From Anaerolineae bacterium (GTDB taxonomy: Bacteria > Chloroflexota > Anaerolineae > B4-G1), in assembly GCA_016783285.1 (NCBI GenBank), contig JADHWW010000136.1, forward strand, positions 1-19,189: 19,189 nucleotides of DNA, written 5' to 3'. Position 1 is the first letter of the stretch. Each line of letters opens with the position of its first letter. Of the stretch, positions 4,738 to 11,794 are shown piece after piece. Position numbers and translations under genes: made by a program. The notes under the pieces are model-generated. The model ran no database searches. It was not told the DNA's origin and worked only from the letters and a program-made list of their open reading frames with translations.

Positions 4738-7524
4738 CTACTCGGTTTTCTTACGTGCTTGCACAAATGTCGTCAGCCCGCCCCATGCAATCGTCTGTGC
4801 CAGTAAAGCCCCCCAGCTTGACAGCAGCTGTTCTGACGAGTGCTCGTAGTCTAGCCCCAGGTCCTCCTCATCCCGCGCGGCCGAGTCACAGACAATGTCA
4901 ATCTCTGTTCCTGAACCATCAAGAAGTGGAATCTCCACCACTGAGCAGCCCATACTCTCTTCGTTTAGTTCTTGTAGACCTACCGTTGAACCCATGGCAT
5001 CCATCGTCCAGTAGGAAACCACGAGTTTCGATGCCGGGTTGTCGGGCAACGGGAACATCGTTCCCGACAGGATGATCTGGACAAACAACTGTACCAGAAT
5101 CACGTAGAGAACGACGTCTGGGCTGGGAACTATGGCTGAGATAAAGAGACCCAACATGATACTGGCCAGGACGGCAAACAGCAATGTCACAAACAGCTCC
5201 AAAGCGCCTGTCGGGAAAAAATCAAGTATTGGATCCACGCCAAGATCCACTTTCAAGCCGATGATGAGCAGGACGCTCGCCACTTGAACGACGGCAAAAC
5301 AGCCCAGAATCGACACTTTGGACAGGACGTAGGCTCCAACCCGCAAGTTGATCGCCCGTTCTCGCTTGAAGATCGCCTGCTCTTTCACAATTTCGTAGGC
5401 CGCGCCAAATGTGCCTGCCTGGGTGATAGCCAATCCGAGCATCGTGAGGAGCTGAGAGGCAGTAGGCTCGGGCATGTAGTTTACCTTTTCGTCCACCTCT
5501 GCACCGGCCAGTTCCGCCCTGAGTTCTGCCTCGATCTGTGCTGGTGACAGTTGTTTGCCCGTCAAGTCCTCCTTGCCGCTGACCATCATGAATAGTGACG
5601 CGATGACCGGCATCATAAGCAGCAGGATGAATAAGGTACGCTTGTCATGCCGGATCAGGTCAAATTGGCGGCGGGCCAGGATAACAACCTGGCGCAGGGC
5701 CGAGTCGCGGACACGTTTTGGCTTCTTACCTGGTGCGCTCCACGCGGGCTGCCCCACCGGCGTGACGCGGGACTGGCGGCTGGTTACGTACTTTCGGTAC
5801 AGCGGCGATTGGCGGTAGTGCTGGGCCCATAGTAGCCCCGCTGATATCCCGGATGTCTTGCCGTTGCCCTTTTTACGATCTCGAGCGGACAGCAATTGCG
5901 CCTGGACAGCCTGGTAATAGGGTTGTAATTCAGGTGGTGGCGGTTTGCCCTCGGCCGGGTTCACCTGCTGGGACAGCTTCAAGTAGATGTCGGCAAAGTC
6001 GCGCGCCTGGAAAAAGGAAATAGCCTCGCGAGGCGGTCCGTAATAGGCCAGATTTCCCTGGACTAAGAAGGAGACGTGACTGCATTGCTCGATATTGGCC
6101 GTTGCGTGCGTCACCAGCACCACTGTCCGCCCTTGATCGGCCAGCCGATTCAGGTCATACATCATCTTTTTTTCCAACCCCGGGTCGAGACCAGAAGTCG
6201 GTTCGTCCAGGAAGAGGAGATCCGGCTGGGCCAGCAACTCGACCGCGATACTGACCCGTTTACGCTGCCCCCCACTGAGTACCCGCACCGGTTTATCGGC
6301 ATGCTGAGTCATCTCGACCGTACTCAACACATCCTGAATCCGTCCTTCGATTTCACTGGCGCTGGCGTCCGGCAGACGCAATTTGGCCGCGTACCACAGC
6401 GCCAGGCGCACTGGCAACTCCTTGTGGATGATGTCATCCTGTGGTACGTATCCCATCAGCGTTCGGTAGGCATCCAGATTTGGATACAGATCCTTCCCGT
6501 CTATCAGCATCTCCCCATGCGTGGCCGGATTGTACCCGTTCATTGCTTTCATGAGCGTGCTCTTGCCAGCACCGCTACCTCCGACCAGGGCCACGAACTC
6601 ACCAGCCTGCACCGAGAGCGAAACTTCGTTCAGGATCATACGCCCACCGGCAACCTGCACCCCCAGTTTGATCGCGTCCAGACGATGTCCCCGGCTAACT
6701 GATGCTGCTAAACCTTGTACCTGGCCGTCGTAGACCAACTTGAACGGCCCGACCTGTATGACGTCACCAAAGCCTAACGGGACCCATCCAGTCACCCGCT
6801 GCCCATTCACGAATGTGCCGTTTGAACTCCCCAGATCACGAATCACGAACCCTCCGTTCTGGCGTACGATCTCCGCATGACGCCAGGAAACGACTGGGTG
6901 GTTCAGATGCATCTGGCTGGACGGGTTGCGCCCAATGATCACTCTGGAAAACTGCGCCAGTTCGTGCATACCAAGTCGGCGCGTTTGCAGAGATTCTCCA
7001 GCACGGCCCTTGAGGGTCATACTCACTGAGTTTCCGTGCAGGTCTCCCACGCGGATCACGTCACCCGGTTGCCAGGGTTGAGGCACATTGGCTGGGATTC
7101 GCCGCCCGCTCAGTTGAGTGCCATTGGTACTGCCCAGGTCCGTGACCTGCATACCACTCGTCGTCACGTCCAGCCGCAAATGTTGGGCGGAAACTGTTGG
7201 AAAGTTGAGCACGACATCGTTGCTAGGGCTGCGCCCTACGTGAACGACTTTCTTTGGAAGCGTGTGCTCCTCCGTCCGGCCACCGGGCCATCGAGCGACG
7301 ATAATCGGGAGGCCGGCCGAGGGTGTTTTTCCAGCGGCTGGGGGTGGACTTATCAGAGAGCACCCGCAGGCAGGGCAAAAGTGTGCCCCAGGACTCACCG
7401 GGCTCCCGCATTGGGGGCATCTGGCGGACACGGCGCTAGCAGCCAGCGACTTGCCGCATTTGATGCAGAAACGGCCTCCTGGCCGGTTTGGCGTGTGACA
7501 GTGTGGACATAGATTTCCGTTCAT
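4738..7524 (-). CDS. Zinc-ribbon/FHA/FHA/ABC ATPase/ABC-2 permease fusion (ABCG-like half transporter)
   Basis: A 928-aa fusion protein. It has two zinc ribbons (C6, C9, C20, C23 and C36, C39, C50, C53). FHA domain 1 spans about 94-165 (GRSPSND, S112/H115, GSTNGT) and FHA domain 2 about 195-262 (GRNPSS, SWRH, GSSNGT); both keep phosphothreonine-binding residues. The ABC ATPase has Walker A GGSGAGKST (315-323), Q362, signature LSGGQRK (416-422), Walker B LLFLDE (436-441) and H473. The C-terminal ABC-2-type membrane domain has about six hydrophobic segments (about 629-920) with the GTMFPL motif seen in ABCG/white-type transporters. The ATPase-before-membrane order and double FHA recall the mycobacterial Rv1747 type, whose FHA domains are bound by Ser/Thr kinases. 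The substrate cannot be read from sequence. The ATG has GGAGGG just upstream. No Ser/Thr kinase is nearby; a histidine kinase follows directly. Confidence 0.92.
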   Translation of the reverse strand: MNGNLCPHCHTPNRPGGRFCIKCGKSLAASAVSARCPQCGSPVSPGAHFCPACGCSLISPPPAAGKTPSAGLPIIVARWPGGRTEEHTLPKKVVHVGRSPSNDVVLNFPTVSAQHLRLDVTTSGMQVTDLGSTNGTQLSGRRIPANVPQPWQPGDVIRVGDLHGNSVSMTLKGRAGESLQTRRLGMHELAQFSRVIIGRNPSSQMHLNHPVVSWRHAEIVRQNGGFVIRDLGSSNGTFVNGQRVTGWVPLGFGDVIQVGPFKLVYDGQVQGLAASVSRGHRLDAIKLGVQVAGGRMILNEVSLSVQAGEFVALVGGSGAGKSTLMKAMNGYNPATHGEMLIDGKDLYPNLDAYRTLMGYVPQDDIIHKELPVRLALWYAAKLRLPDASASEIEGRIQDVLSTVEMTQHADKPVRVLSGGQRKRVSIAVELLAQPDLLFLDEPTSGLDPGLEKKMMYDLNRLADQGRTVVLVTHATANIEQCSHVSFLVQGNLAYYGPPREAISFFQARDFADIYLKLSQQVNPAEGKPPPPELQPYYQAVQAQLLSARDRKKGNGKTSGISAGLLWAQHYRQSPLYRKYVTSRQSRVTPVGQPAWSAPGKKPKRVRDSALRQVVILARRQFDLIRHDKRTLFILLLMMPVIASLFMMVSGKEDLTGKQLSPAQIEAELRAELAGAEVDEKVNYMPEPTASQLLTMLGLAITQAGTFGAAYEIVKEQAIFKRERAINLRVGAYVLSKVSILGCFAVVQVASVLLIIGLKVDLGVDPILDFFPTGALELFVTLLFAVLASIMLGLFISAIVPSPDVVLYVILVQLFVQIILSGTMFPLPDNPASKLVVSYWTMDAMGSTVGLQELNEESMGCSVVEIPLLDGSGTEIDIVCDSAARDEEDLGLDYEHSSEQLLSSWGALLAQTIAWGGLTTFVQARKKTE

Positions 7525-7607
7525 CAGTCCCTCCTACTCAACTAATCGGCGCTCAGGGTCACGATCAACTTCCCGCTGGCTCCCGTAGGCGTACCCAGCG
7601 CTCTGGA

Positions 7608-8459
7608 CTAACCGTAGGTGTAGAACCCCCGCCCGGTCTTGCGCCCCAGGTGGCCTGCGGCCACCATCCGCTTCAGGAGCGGGCAGGCTCGGTACTTGTC
7701 GTCTCCCAGGCCGGCGTGGAGCACCTCCATCACGTTGAGCACGATATCCAGCCCAATCAGATCGGCCAACTCCAGCGGTCCCATCGGGTGGTTCATTCCC
7801 AATTTCATCACCGTGTCAATCGCCTTGGCGGCGCCCACCCCTTCCATCAGGGCGTAGACCGCCTCGTTGATCATCGGACAGAGGATGCGGTTGGAGATGA
7901 AGCCGGGATAATCCTGCGCCTCCACGGGGGTCTTGCCCAGTTTCTTCGTCAGGGCGGCAACGGTGGCGCTCGTCTCGTCGGAGGTTTCCAGCCCCCGGAT
8001 AATCTCGACCAATTTCATCAGCGGCACTGGGTTCATGAAGTGCATACCGATGGTCTTGTCCGCCCGGCGAGTGACCGCGCCCAGTTCGGTGATGGAGATT
8101 GAAGACGTGTTGCTGGCCAGGATGACCTCGGGCCGGGTGTGTTCGTCCAATGCAGCAAAGACCTGCTCCTTGAGCTCAAGGCTCTCAACCACTGCCTCGA
8201 TGGCCAGATCGGCGTCGGCAGCGGCAACGATCTCGGTGGCGGTGGTGATATTCGTCAGCGCCGCCGCCCGCTGTTCATCGTCAATGCGGCCTTTGCTGTG
8301 GAGTTTCTCCACCGACTTGTTGATAGAGGCCAATGCCTGTTCCAGTTGTTCTGGCACGATGTCAATGAGGATGACATGGTAGCCGGTTGTGGCGCAGACC
8401 TGGGCGATGCCGTGACCCATCGTGCCCGCACCGACGACAGCGATTTTTTTGATGTCCAT
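7608..8459 (-). CDS. hbd: 3-hydroxybutyryl-CoA dehydrogenase
   Basis: A 283-aa cytoplasmic enzyme that reversibly reduces acetoacetyl-CoA to 3-hydroxybutyryl-CoA with NAD(P)H. The Rossmann motif VVGAGTMGHGIA is at residues 8-19. Catalytic-site residues align by spacing with the family: Ser119 (SNTSS), His140 (MHFMNPVP), Glu152 (LVEII) and Asn190 (FISNR). NHPMGPLELADLIGLD marks the C-terminal dimer domain, and the end RKTGRGFYTYG is typical. Length matches the 282-284 aa norm. ATG 8459 is preferred over an in-frame GTG 21 nt upstream because GGAAGGGAAG lies just before it. It follows the thiolase gene by 53 bp, so the two enzymes act consecutively. Cofactor preference and direction (butyrate, PHB or degradation) cannot be decided here. 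Confidence 0.93.
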   Translation of the reverse strand: MDIKKIAVVGAGTMGHGIAQVCATTGYHVILIDIVPEQLEQALASINKSVEKLHSKGRIDDEQRAAALTNITTATEIVAAADADLAIEAVVESLELKEQVFAALDEHTRPEVILASNTSSISITELGAVTRRADKTIGMHFMNPVPLMKLVEIIRGLETSDETSATVAALTKKLGKTPVEAQDYPGFISNRILCPMINEAVYALMEGVGAAKAIDTVMKLGMNHPMGPLELADLIGLDIVLNVMEVLHAGLGDDKYRACPLLKRMVAAGHLGRKTGRGFYTYG

Positions 8460-8475
8460 TTCACTTCCCTTCCTA

Positions 8476-8515
8476 CTCACTTACTCATCTGCTCACTTAC
8501 TCATCTACTTCCCTA
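8476..8515. repeat. Octamer tandem array at the thiolase-hbd junction
   Basis: Five 8-bp units: CTCACTTA, CTCATCTG, CTCACTTA, CTCATCTA and the degenerate CTTCCCTA. The outermost unit contains the thiolase stop codon (8513-8515), and the array ends a few bases before the hbd Shine-Dalgarno sequence, filling nearly the whole intergenic gap. Confidence 0.8.
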
Positions 8516-9706
8516 TTCCAACTCAATCGCCATCGCCACCGCCTCGCCGCCGCCCAGGCAGAGGGTGGTCAGGCCATGCTTGAGGCCCCGTTGTCGCAGC
8601 GCGTAGATGAGCGTGACCAGAACGCGTGCGCCAGAGCAGCCGATAGGGTGGCCCAGGGCGATGGCCCCGCCGTTGACGTTGACCTTCTCCCAATCTAGCC
8701 CCAGTTCCCGCCCGTCGGCCAGACATTGGGCGGCGAACGCTTCGTTCATCTCGACCAGGTCATAATCGTCCACGGTGGTATTAGTCTTGGCAAGAAGTCT
8801 CCGCACAGCGAAAATGGGGGCGGTGAAGATCTTGAGCGGTTCGACCGCCGCCTGGTCGTAGGCCACGACGCGAGCCAGCGGCTGAATACCCAGTTCCTCC
8901 GCCTTGGCCCGGCTCATCACGACTGTGGCCGCAGCCCCGTCGGTGATGCCGGGGGAATTACCAGCGGTGACAATGCCGTCGGGCTGGAAGGCGGGCCTGA
9001 GGCGGGCCAACTTCTCCAGGCTGGTGTCCCGCCGGGGTGACTCGTCGGTGTCGAAGAGCACCGGTGGCTTCTTGCGCTGCACTATCTCGACGGGGACGAT
9101 TTCGTCCTCGAAGCGGCCCGCGTCAATAGCGGCGATGGCTTTCATTTGGCTGTTGTAGGCGTACTCGTCCAGTTCCTTCCGCGTCAGGTTGTACTCGCGA
9201 GCGATCCACTCGGCGGAGTTGCCCATGTGATGGTTCTCGAAGGCGCACCACAGCCCATCGTAAACCATGGCATCCACCAGTTTGCCGTCGCCCAGCCGGT
9301 AGCCGAAGCGGGCTTTGTGGAGCAGGTAAGGCCCGTTGTTCATACTCTCCATCCCGCCGGCGACGAAGACATCTCCGTCGCCTACGGCAATCATTGCGGC
9401 GGCCAGCATCACCGTCTTGAGGCCGGAACCGCAGATCTTGTTGACGGTGGTGGCACCGACGGTGGGGCGGAGCCCGGACTTGATGGCCGCCTGGCGGGCG
9501 GGGGCCTGACCCTGCCCGGCCAGCACCACATTGCCCATCAGCACCTCGTCAATCGAGGCGGGGTCTACCCCAGCCCGCTCGACGGCGGCGCGGATGGCCA
9601 CTGCCCCCAGGTCAGAGGCGGAGAGGGGCACCAGTGTACCCTGGAACCGTCCGACAGGGGTACGGACGGCGGACACGATGACGGTTTCGCGGGAACTGCT
9701 TGACAT
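8513..9706 (-). CDS. atoB: Acetyl-CoA acetyltransferase (thiolase)
   Basis: A 397-aa biosynthetic-type thiolase that condenses two acetyl-CoA to acetoacetyl-CoA, or the reverse. The N-terminus [13 protein letters not shown] is typical. Nucleophile Cys92 is in NKICGSGLK, the NEAF motif is at 321-324, His353 is in [16 protein letters not shown], and the second active-site Cys383 is in TLCLGGGEA (often CIGGGQG in relatives, a mild variation). Length is normal. ATG 9706 is chosen because AGGAGAG lies 7 nt upstream. An in-frame ATG 60 nt earlier would add 20 residues translated from a repeat array. The gene sits between the HIT gene and hbd in one apparent operon and feeds Hbd. The symbol reflects family, not a proven pathway. 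Confidence 0.93.
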   Translation of the reverse strand: MSSSSRETVIVSAVRTPVGRFQGTLVPLSASDLGAVAIRAAVERAGVDPASIDEVLMGNVVLAGQGQAPARQAAIKSGLRPTVGATTVNKICGSGLKTVMLAAAMIAVGDGDVFVAGGMESMNNGPYLLHKARFGYRLGDGKLVDAMVYDGLWCAFENHHMGNSAEWIAREYNLTRKELDEYAYNSQMKAIAAIDAGRFEDEIVPVEIVQRKKPPVLFDTDESPRRDTSLEKLARLRPAFQPDGIVTAGNSPGITDGAAATVVMSRAKAEELGIQPLARVVAYDQAAVEPLKIFTAPIFAVRRLLAKTNTTVDDYDLVEMNEAFAAQCLADGRELGLDWEKVNVNGGAIALGHPIGCSGARVLVTLIYALRQRGLKHGLTTLCLGGGEAVAMAIELE

Positions 9707-9734
9707 TGATGTTCTCTCCTCTTTTTCTACTGTG

Positions 9735-9776
9735 GTGTTGCTTGTCACCTGCTGCTTGTTGCTCATTATTTGTCAC
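9735..9776. repeat. Heptamer tandem array at the HIT-thiolase junction
   Basis: Six 7-bp units on the plus strand: GTGTTGC, TTGTCAC, CTGCTGC, TTGTTGC, TCATTAT and TTGTCAC. Degenerate but strictly in 7-bp register. The array encodes the last residues of the HIT protein (SDK) and contains its TAA stop at 9766-9768. Confidence 0.6.
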
Positions 9777-10281
9777 TTGTGGCTTCTTGCGCGCTCATCC
9801 GCTCAAACAGCGGCCGCAAGCGCTCGTAGATCTGGTCCAACCACTCTGGGATGACGCGGGTCTGGCTGAGAGTAGTCATATAGTTGGTGTCCCCACCCCA
9901 GCGGGGGACAATGTGCAGGTGGACGTGCTCCGCCACCCCCGCCCCGGCTGCCCCACCGATATTCAGCCCCACGTTAAACCCCTGCGGGCTGTAGGCCTCC
10001 CGCAACACCCGCAGGCTGAGTTGGGTCAGCGCCATCCACTCGGACAGTGTGTCTGCATCCAGGTCTTCCAGTGACGGGACGTGGGCGTAGGGGACGACCA
10101 TCAGGTGACCGTTGTTGTAGGGGAAGCGATTGATGATCACGTAGCACAGTTGGCCCCGGTAGAGGAGGTGAGCCTCGGCGTCCTCCAACTGGGGTTTGGC
10201 GCAGAAGATGCATCCCCCAGGTATCTTTTCTTCGCCGCATAGATAGGCCATGCGCCAGGGTGTCCAGAGATGGTCAACCAC
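9766..10281 (-). CDS. HIT-family nucleotide hydrolase/phosphorylase (Ap4A phosphorylase-like)
   Basis: A 171-aa protein of the histidine-triad superfamily. The triad is HVHLHIVPRW with His119, His121 (expected nucleophile) and His123. Two cysteines in CIFC (24 and 27) may bind zinc. NRFPYNNGHLMVVPYAHV is the usual substrate-site strand. The opening HLWTPWRMAYL resembles actinobacterial Ap4A phosphorylases such as Rv2613c, so diadenosine-polyphosphate breakdown is the best guess, though AMP-lysine-type hydrolase activity is possible. The start is GTG 10281: the -10 of a good promoter ends 6 nt before it, giving a leaderless mRNA. A much longer in-frame extension antisense to birA is rejected. 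First gene of the HIT-thiolase-hbd unit. Its last codons lie in a heptamer array. Confidence 0.88.
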   Translation of the reverse strand: MVDHLWTPWRMAYLCGEEKIPGGCIFCAKPQLEDAEAHLLYRGQLCYVIINRFPYNNGHLMVVPYAHVPSLEDLDADTLSEWMALTQLSLRVLREAYSPQGFNVGLNIGGAAGAGVAEHVHLHIVPRWGGDTNYMTTLSQTRVIPEWLDQIYERLRPLFERMSAQEATSDK

Positions 10282-10287
10282 TTCCTG

Positions 10288-10316
10288 ATTGTACAACAAA
10301 TCGGTGTAGGATGCAA
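10288..10316 (-). promoter_or_regulatory. Promoter of the HIT-thiolase-hbd operon (leaderless)
   Basis: On the minus strand: TTGCAT, 17-bp spacer, TACAAT. The expected transcription start falls on or next to the GTG at 10281. The -35 element is 5 bp from the -35 of the divergent birA promoter. Confidence 0.65.
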
Positions 10317-10321
10317 TCCAG

Positions 10322-10349
10322 TTGACAGCGCGGAGAGTGGGGGTAAAAT
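10322..10349 (+). promoter_or_regulatory. Promoter of the biotin ligase gene
   Basis: Consensus TTGACA (10322-10327), 16-bp spacer, TAAAAT (10344-10349). The predicted start at about 10356 leaves a ~26-nt leader carrying the Shine-Dalgarno sequence AAGGGGAG. It is arranged back to back with the HIT promoter. Confidence 0.7.
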
Positions 10350-10381
10350 GGGAGTGGACTACAGGTAGCAAGGGGAGACCG

Positions 10382-11197
10382 GTGGACGAATTGAGCGAGG
10401 GGCGGATCAAAACGGCGTTGACGACGCGGGCCTTGGGACGCAACCTGGTTGTCCTGCCAAGCACTGGCTCGACCAATGACGTGGCGAAGGACCTGGCGGC
10501 GCGGGGGGCATCCGAGGGCACGGTGGTGGTGGCTGACAGGCAGACGGCCGGTCGGGGGCGGATGGGGCGGCGCTGGTTGGCCCCTCCAGGCACCTGCCTC
10601 CTCTGCTCGATCCTCTTCCGCCCTGACTTGCCTCCTGCCCAGGCACAGTGGCTGACGATGTTGTGTGCGCTCGCGACGGCCGACGCAGTTGAAGAAGTCG
10701 CAAGGCTGCGAGTCGTATTGAAGTGGCCCAACGACTTGATAATCGAATCCCGAATCCCGAATCCCGAATCACGAATCTGGCGCAAACTGGGGGGGATACT
10801 GACAGAGACGGAAGTGACGGGGGAGCGGCTGGAGTTCGTGGTGATCGGGATCGGTATCAATGTGAACGTGCCGCCGGACGTGCTGCCCACTCTGGCTCCC
10901 GACGCCACCAGCGTCCTGGCGGAAATAGGGCAACCGGTGGACCGGGTGGCGTTGCTGGCCACGTTCCTGGACGGGGTCGAGCGGCGGTATGAGTCGCTGC
11001 GAACTGGCGAAAGTCCATATCGGGAATGGGCTGCCCGGTTGGGGACGTTGGGCCAGCCGGTGGAAGCGACTGTTTTCGAAGAAGTGCTCACCGGCAGAGC
11101 CGAATCAGTGGATGAGGATGGGGCGCTTCTTCTGCGCACATCTGACGGTGCACTACATCGCCTGGTAGCAGGAGATGTCACGCTTGCCCGCTCCTGA
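10382..11197 (+). CDS. birA: Biotin-[acetyl-CoA-carboxylase] ligase, no HTH domain, with in-frame repeat insertion
   Basis: A 271-aa enzyme that activates biotin as biotinyl-AMP and attaches it to a lysine of biotin carrier proteins. It shows STGSTNDVAKDLA (27-39), the biotinyl-AMP loop GRGRMGRRW (57-65), KWPNDLI (114-120), RKLGGILTE (134-142) and GIGINVN (156-162), plus a C-terminal SH3-like domain (about 220-270). There is no N-terminal winged helix, so it is a ligase without the repressor half. Between NDL and RKLGG, relatives carry about four residues; here there are about fourteen, coded by a 7-bp tandem array. GTG 10382 is chosen for AAGGGGAG 4 nt upstream. Whether the enlarged loop tolerates activity is unknown, but the frame is intact and no other key motif is missing. 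Confidence 0.9.
   Translation: MDELSEGRIKTALTTRALGRNLVVLPSTGSTNDVAKDLAARGASEGTVVVADRQTAGRGRMGRRWLAPPGTCLLCSILFRPDLPPAQAQWLTMLCALATADAVEEVARLRVVLKWPNDLIIESRIPNPESRIWRKLGGILTETEVTGERLEFVVIGIGINVNVPPDVLPTLAPDATSVLAEIGQPVDRVALLATFLDGVERRYESLRTGESPYREWAARLGTLGQPVEATVFEEVLTGRAESVDEDGALLLRTSDGALHRLVAGDVTLARS
10745..10777 (+). repeat. Heptamer tandem array (GAATCCC) inside birA
   Basis: Three exact GAATCCC units, then GAATCAC and a partial GAATC, 33 bp in all. It lies inside the biotin ligase gene and encodes residues about 122-132 (ESRIPNPESRI). Because 33 bp is divisible by three, the downstream frame is kept even though the unit is not. Confidence 0.85.
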
Positions 11198-11201
11198 GTG
11201 C

Positions 11202-11683
11202 CTACCTGAACCCCCGTCGGCCACCGCCGCCGCTGGACCGCGAGGAGCCGTGGCTCCGGCTGGAGCTCCGACTGCTGGAACGGCTGCTGCTACTCCAACA
11301 GCAGCATCTAAGAGCGAACCCAGGGAACGGCTGGCCCGGTCGAGGGATCGGCCCAGGTTGCTTGTCAACCCGTCGAGCGATAAGTCGGCCCCGACCTCAG
11401 CGCCGTTGGTAGGCTCGTACTCCCATTCCACGTAGATTGCATCCCACTCGTGGTCAACGGTGAATGTTCCAGGCCCGGACCCTCCCTCGCTGTAGACCCT
11501 GTCGTTCTCCCGCACCTGCACGTCCACCACATCGGTGACATAGTCGAAGGGAATTTCGGTAAAGCCTATGTGAAACTCCCCCTCGAAGCGAATCTGATAC
11601 GTCTCGGCCACGACCATTGAGCCGTCTGGCTGGATGTCAATATCCGCAGTGCCGCAAAAGTCGCCCTGACGGTTGACCGTCAT
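11202..11683 (-). pseudogene. Remnant of a DUF2207-type membrane protein gene (internal deletion plus frameshift)
   Basis: The open frame from ATG 11683 gives DIDIQPDGSMVVAETYQI, FEGEFHIGFTEIPFD, DVQVREN and GTFTVDHEWDAIYVEWEYEP, which read as the first ~95 residues of a DUF2207 N-terminal domain. It then jumps straight to a tail-like segment (LDGLTSNLGRSLDRASRSLG), missing the several hundred residues and membrane spans usual in between. At about 11290-11312 the frame shifts: the open frame becomes Ala/Pro-rich, while the -1 frame reads Ser/Arg-rich, then GGGGGRRGFR and a stop at 11202-11204, the usual glycine-rich DUF2207 ending. No signal peptide is left, because the 5' end abuts the hairpin repeat at 11679-11748. 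Convergent with birA, 4 bp apart. DUF2207 assignment is from remembered family pattern. Confidence 0.65.
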
Positions 11684-11748
11684 TCTGAGCGTAGCGAAGA
11701 ATCTCCTTATTACGGTGGTGGAGACCCTTCGCTTCGCTCAGGGTGACA
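11679..11748. repeat. REP-like imperfect palindrome (70 bp)
   Basis: GTCATTCTGAGCGTAGCGAA at the left is mirrored by TTCGCTTCGCTCAGGGTGAC at the right, with AATCTCC/GGAGACC closer in and about 15 bases of loop. The whole folds into a long imperfect stem. It closely resembles a dispersed hairpin common between genes in many bacterial genomes. Its left edge provides the ATG of the DUF2207 remnant. Confidence 0.75.
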
Positions 11749-11794
11749 GGGCGGGTTTTGCGCTATTGCCTATCTCCTGTTATCGCCCCTTGAT

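Noticed and set aside
10282..11181. 300-residue N-terminal extension of the HIT gene
   Set aside because: It is antisense to the well-supported biotin ligase gene, and the HIT family begins near HLWTPWRM, right after a promoter.
11153..11201. C-terminal part of the 176-aa open frame opposite the birA end
   Set aside because: It is out of frame with the recognisable Ser/Gly-rich tail and overlaps birA, so it is read-through of a frameshifted pseudogene.
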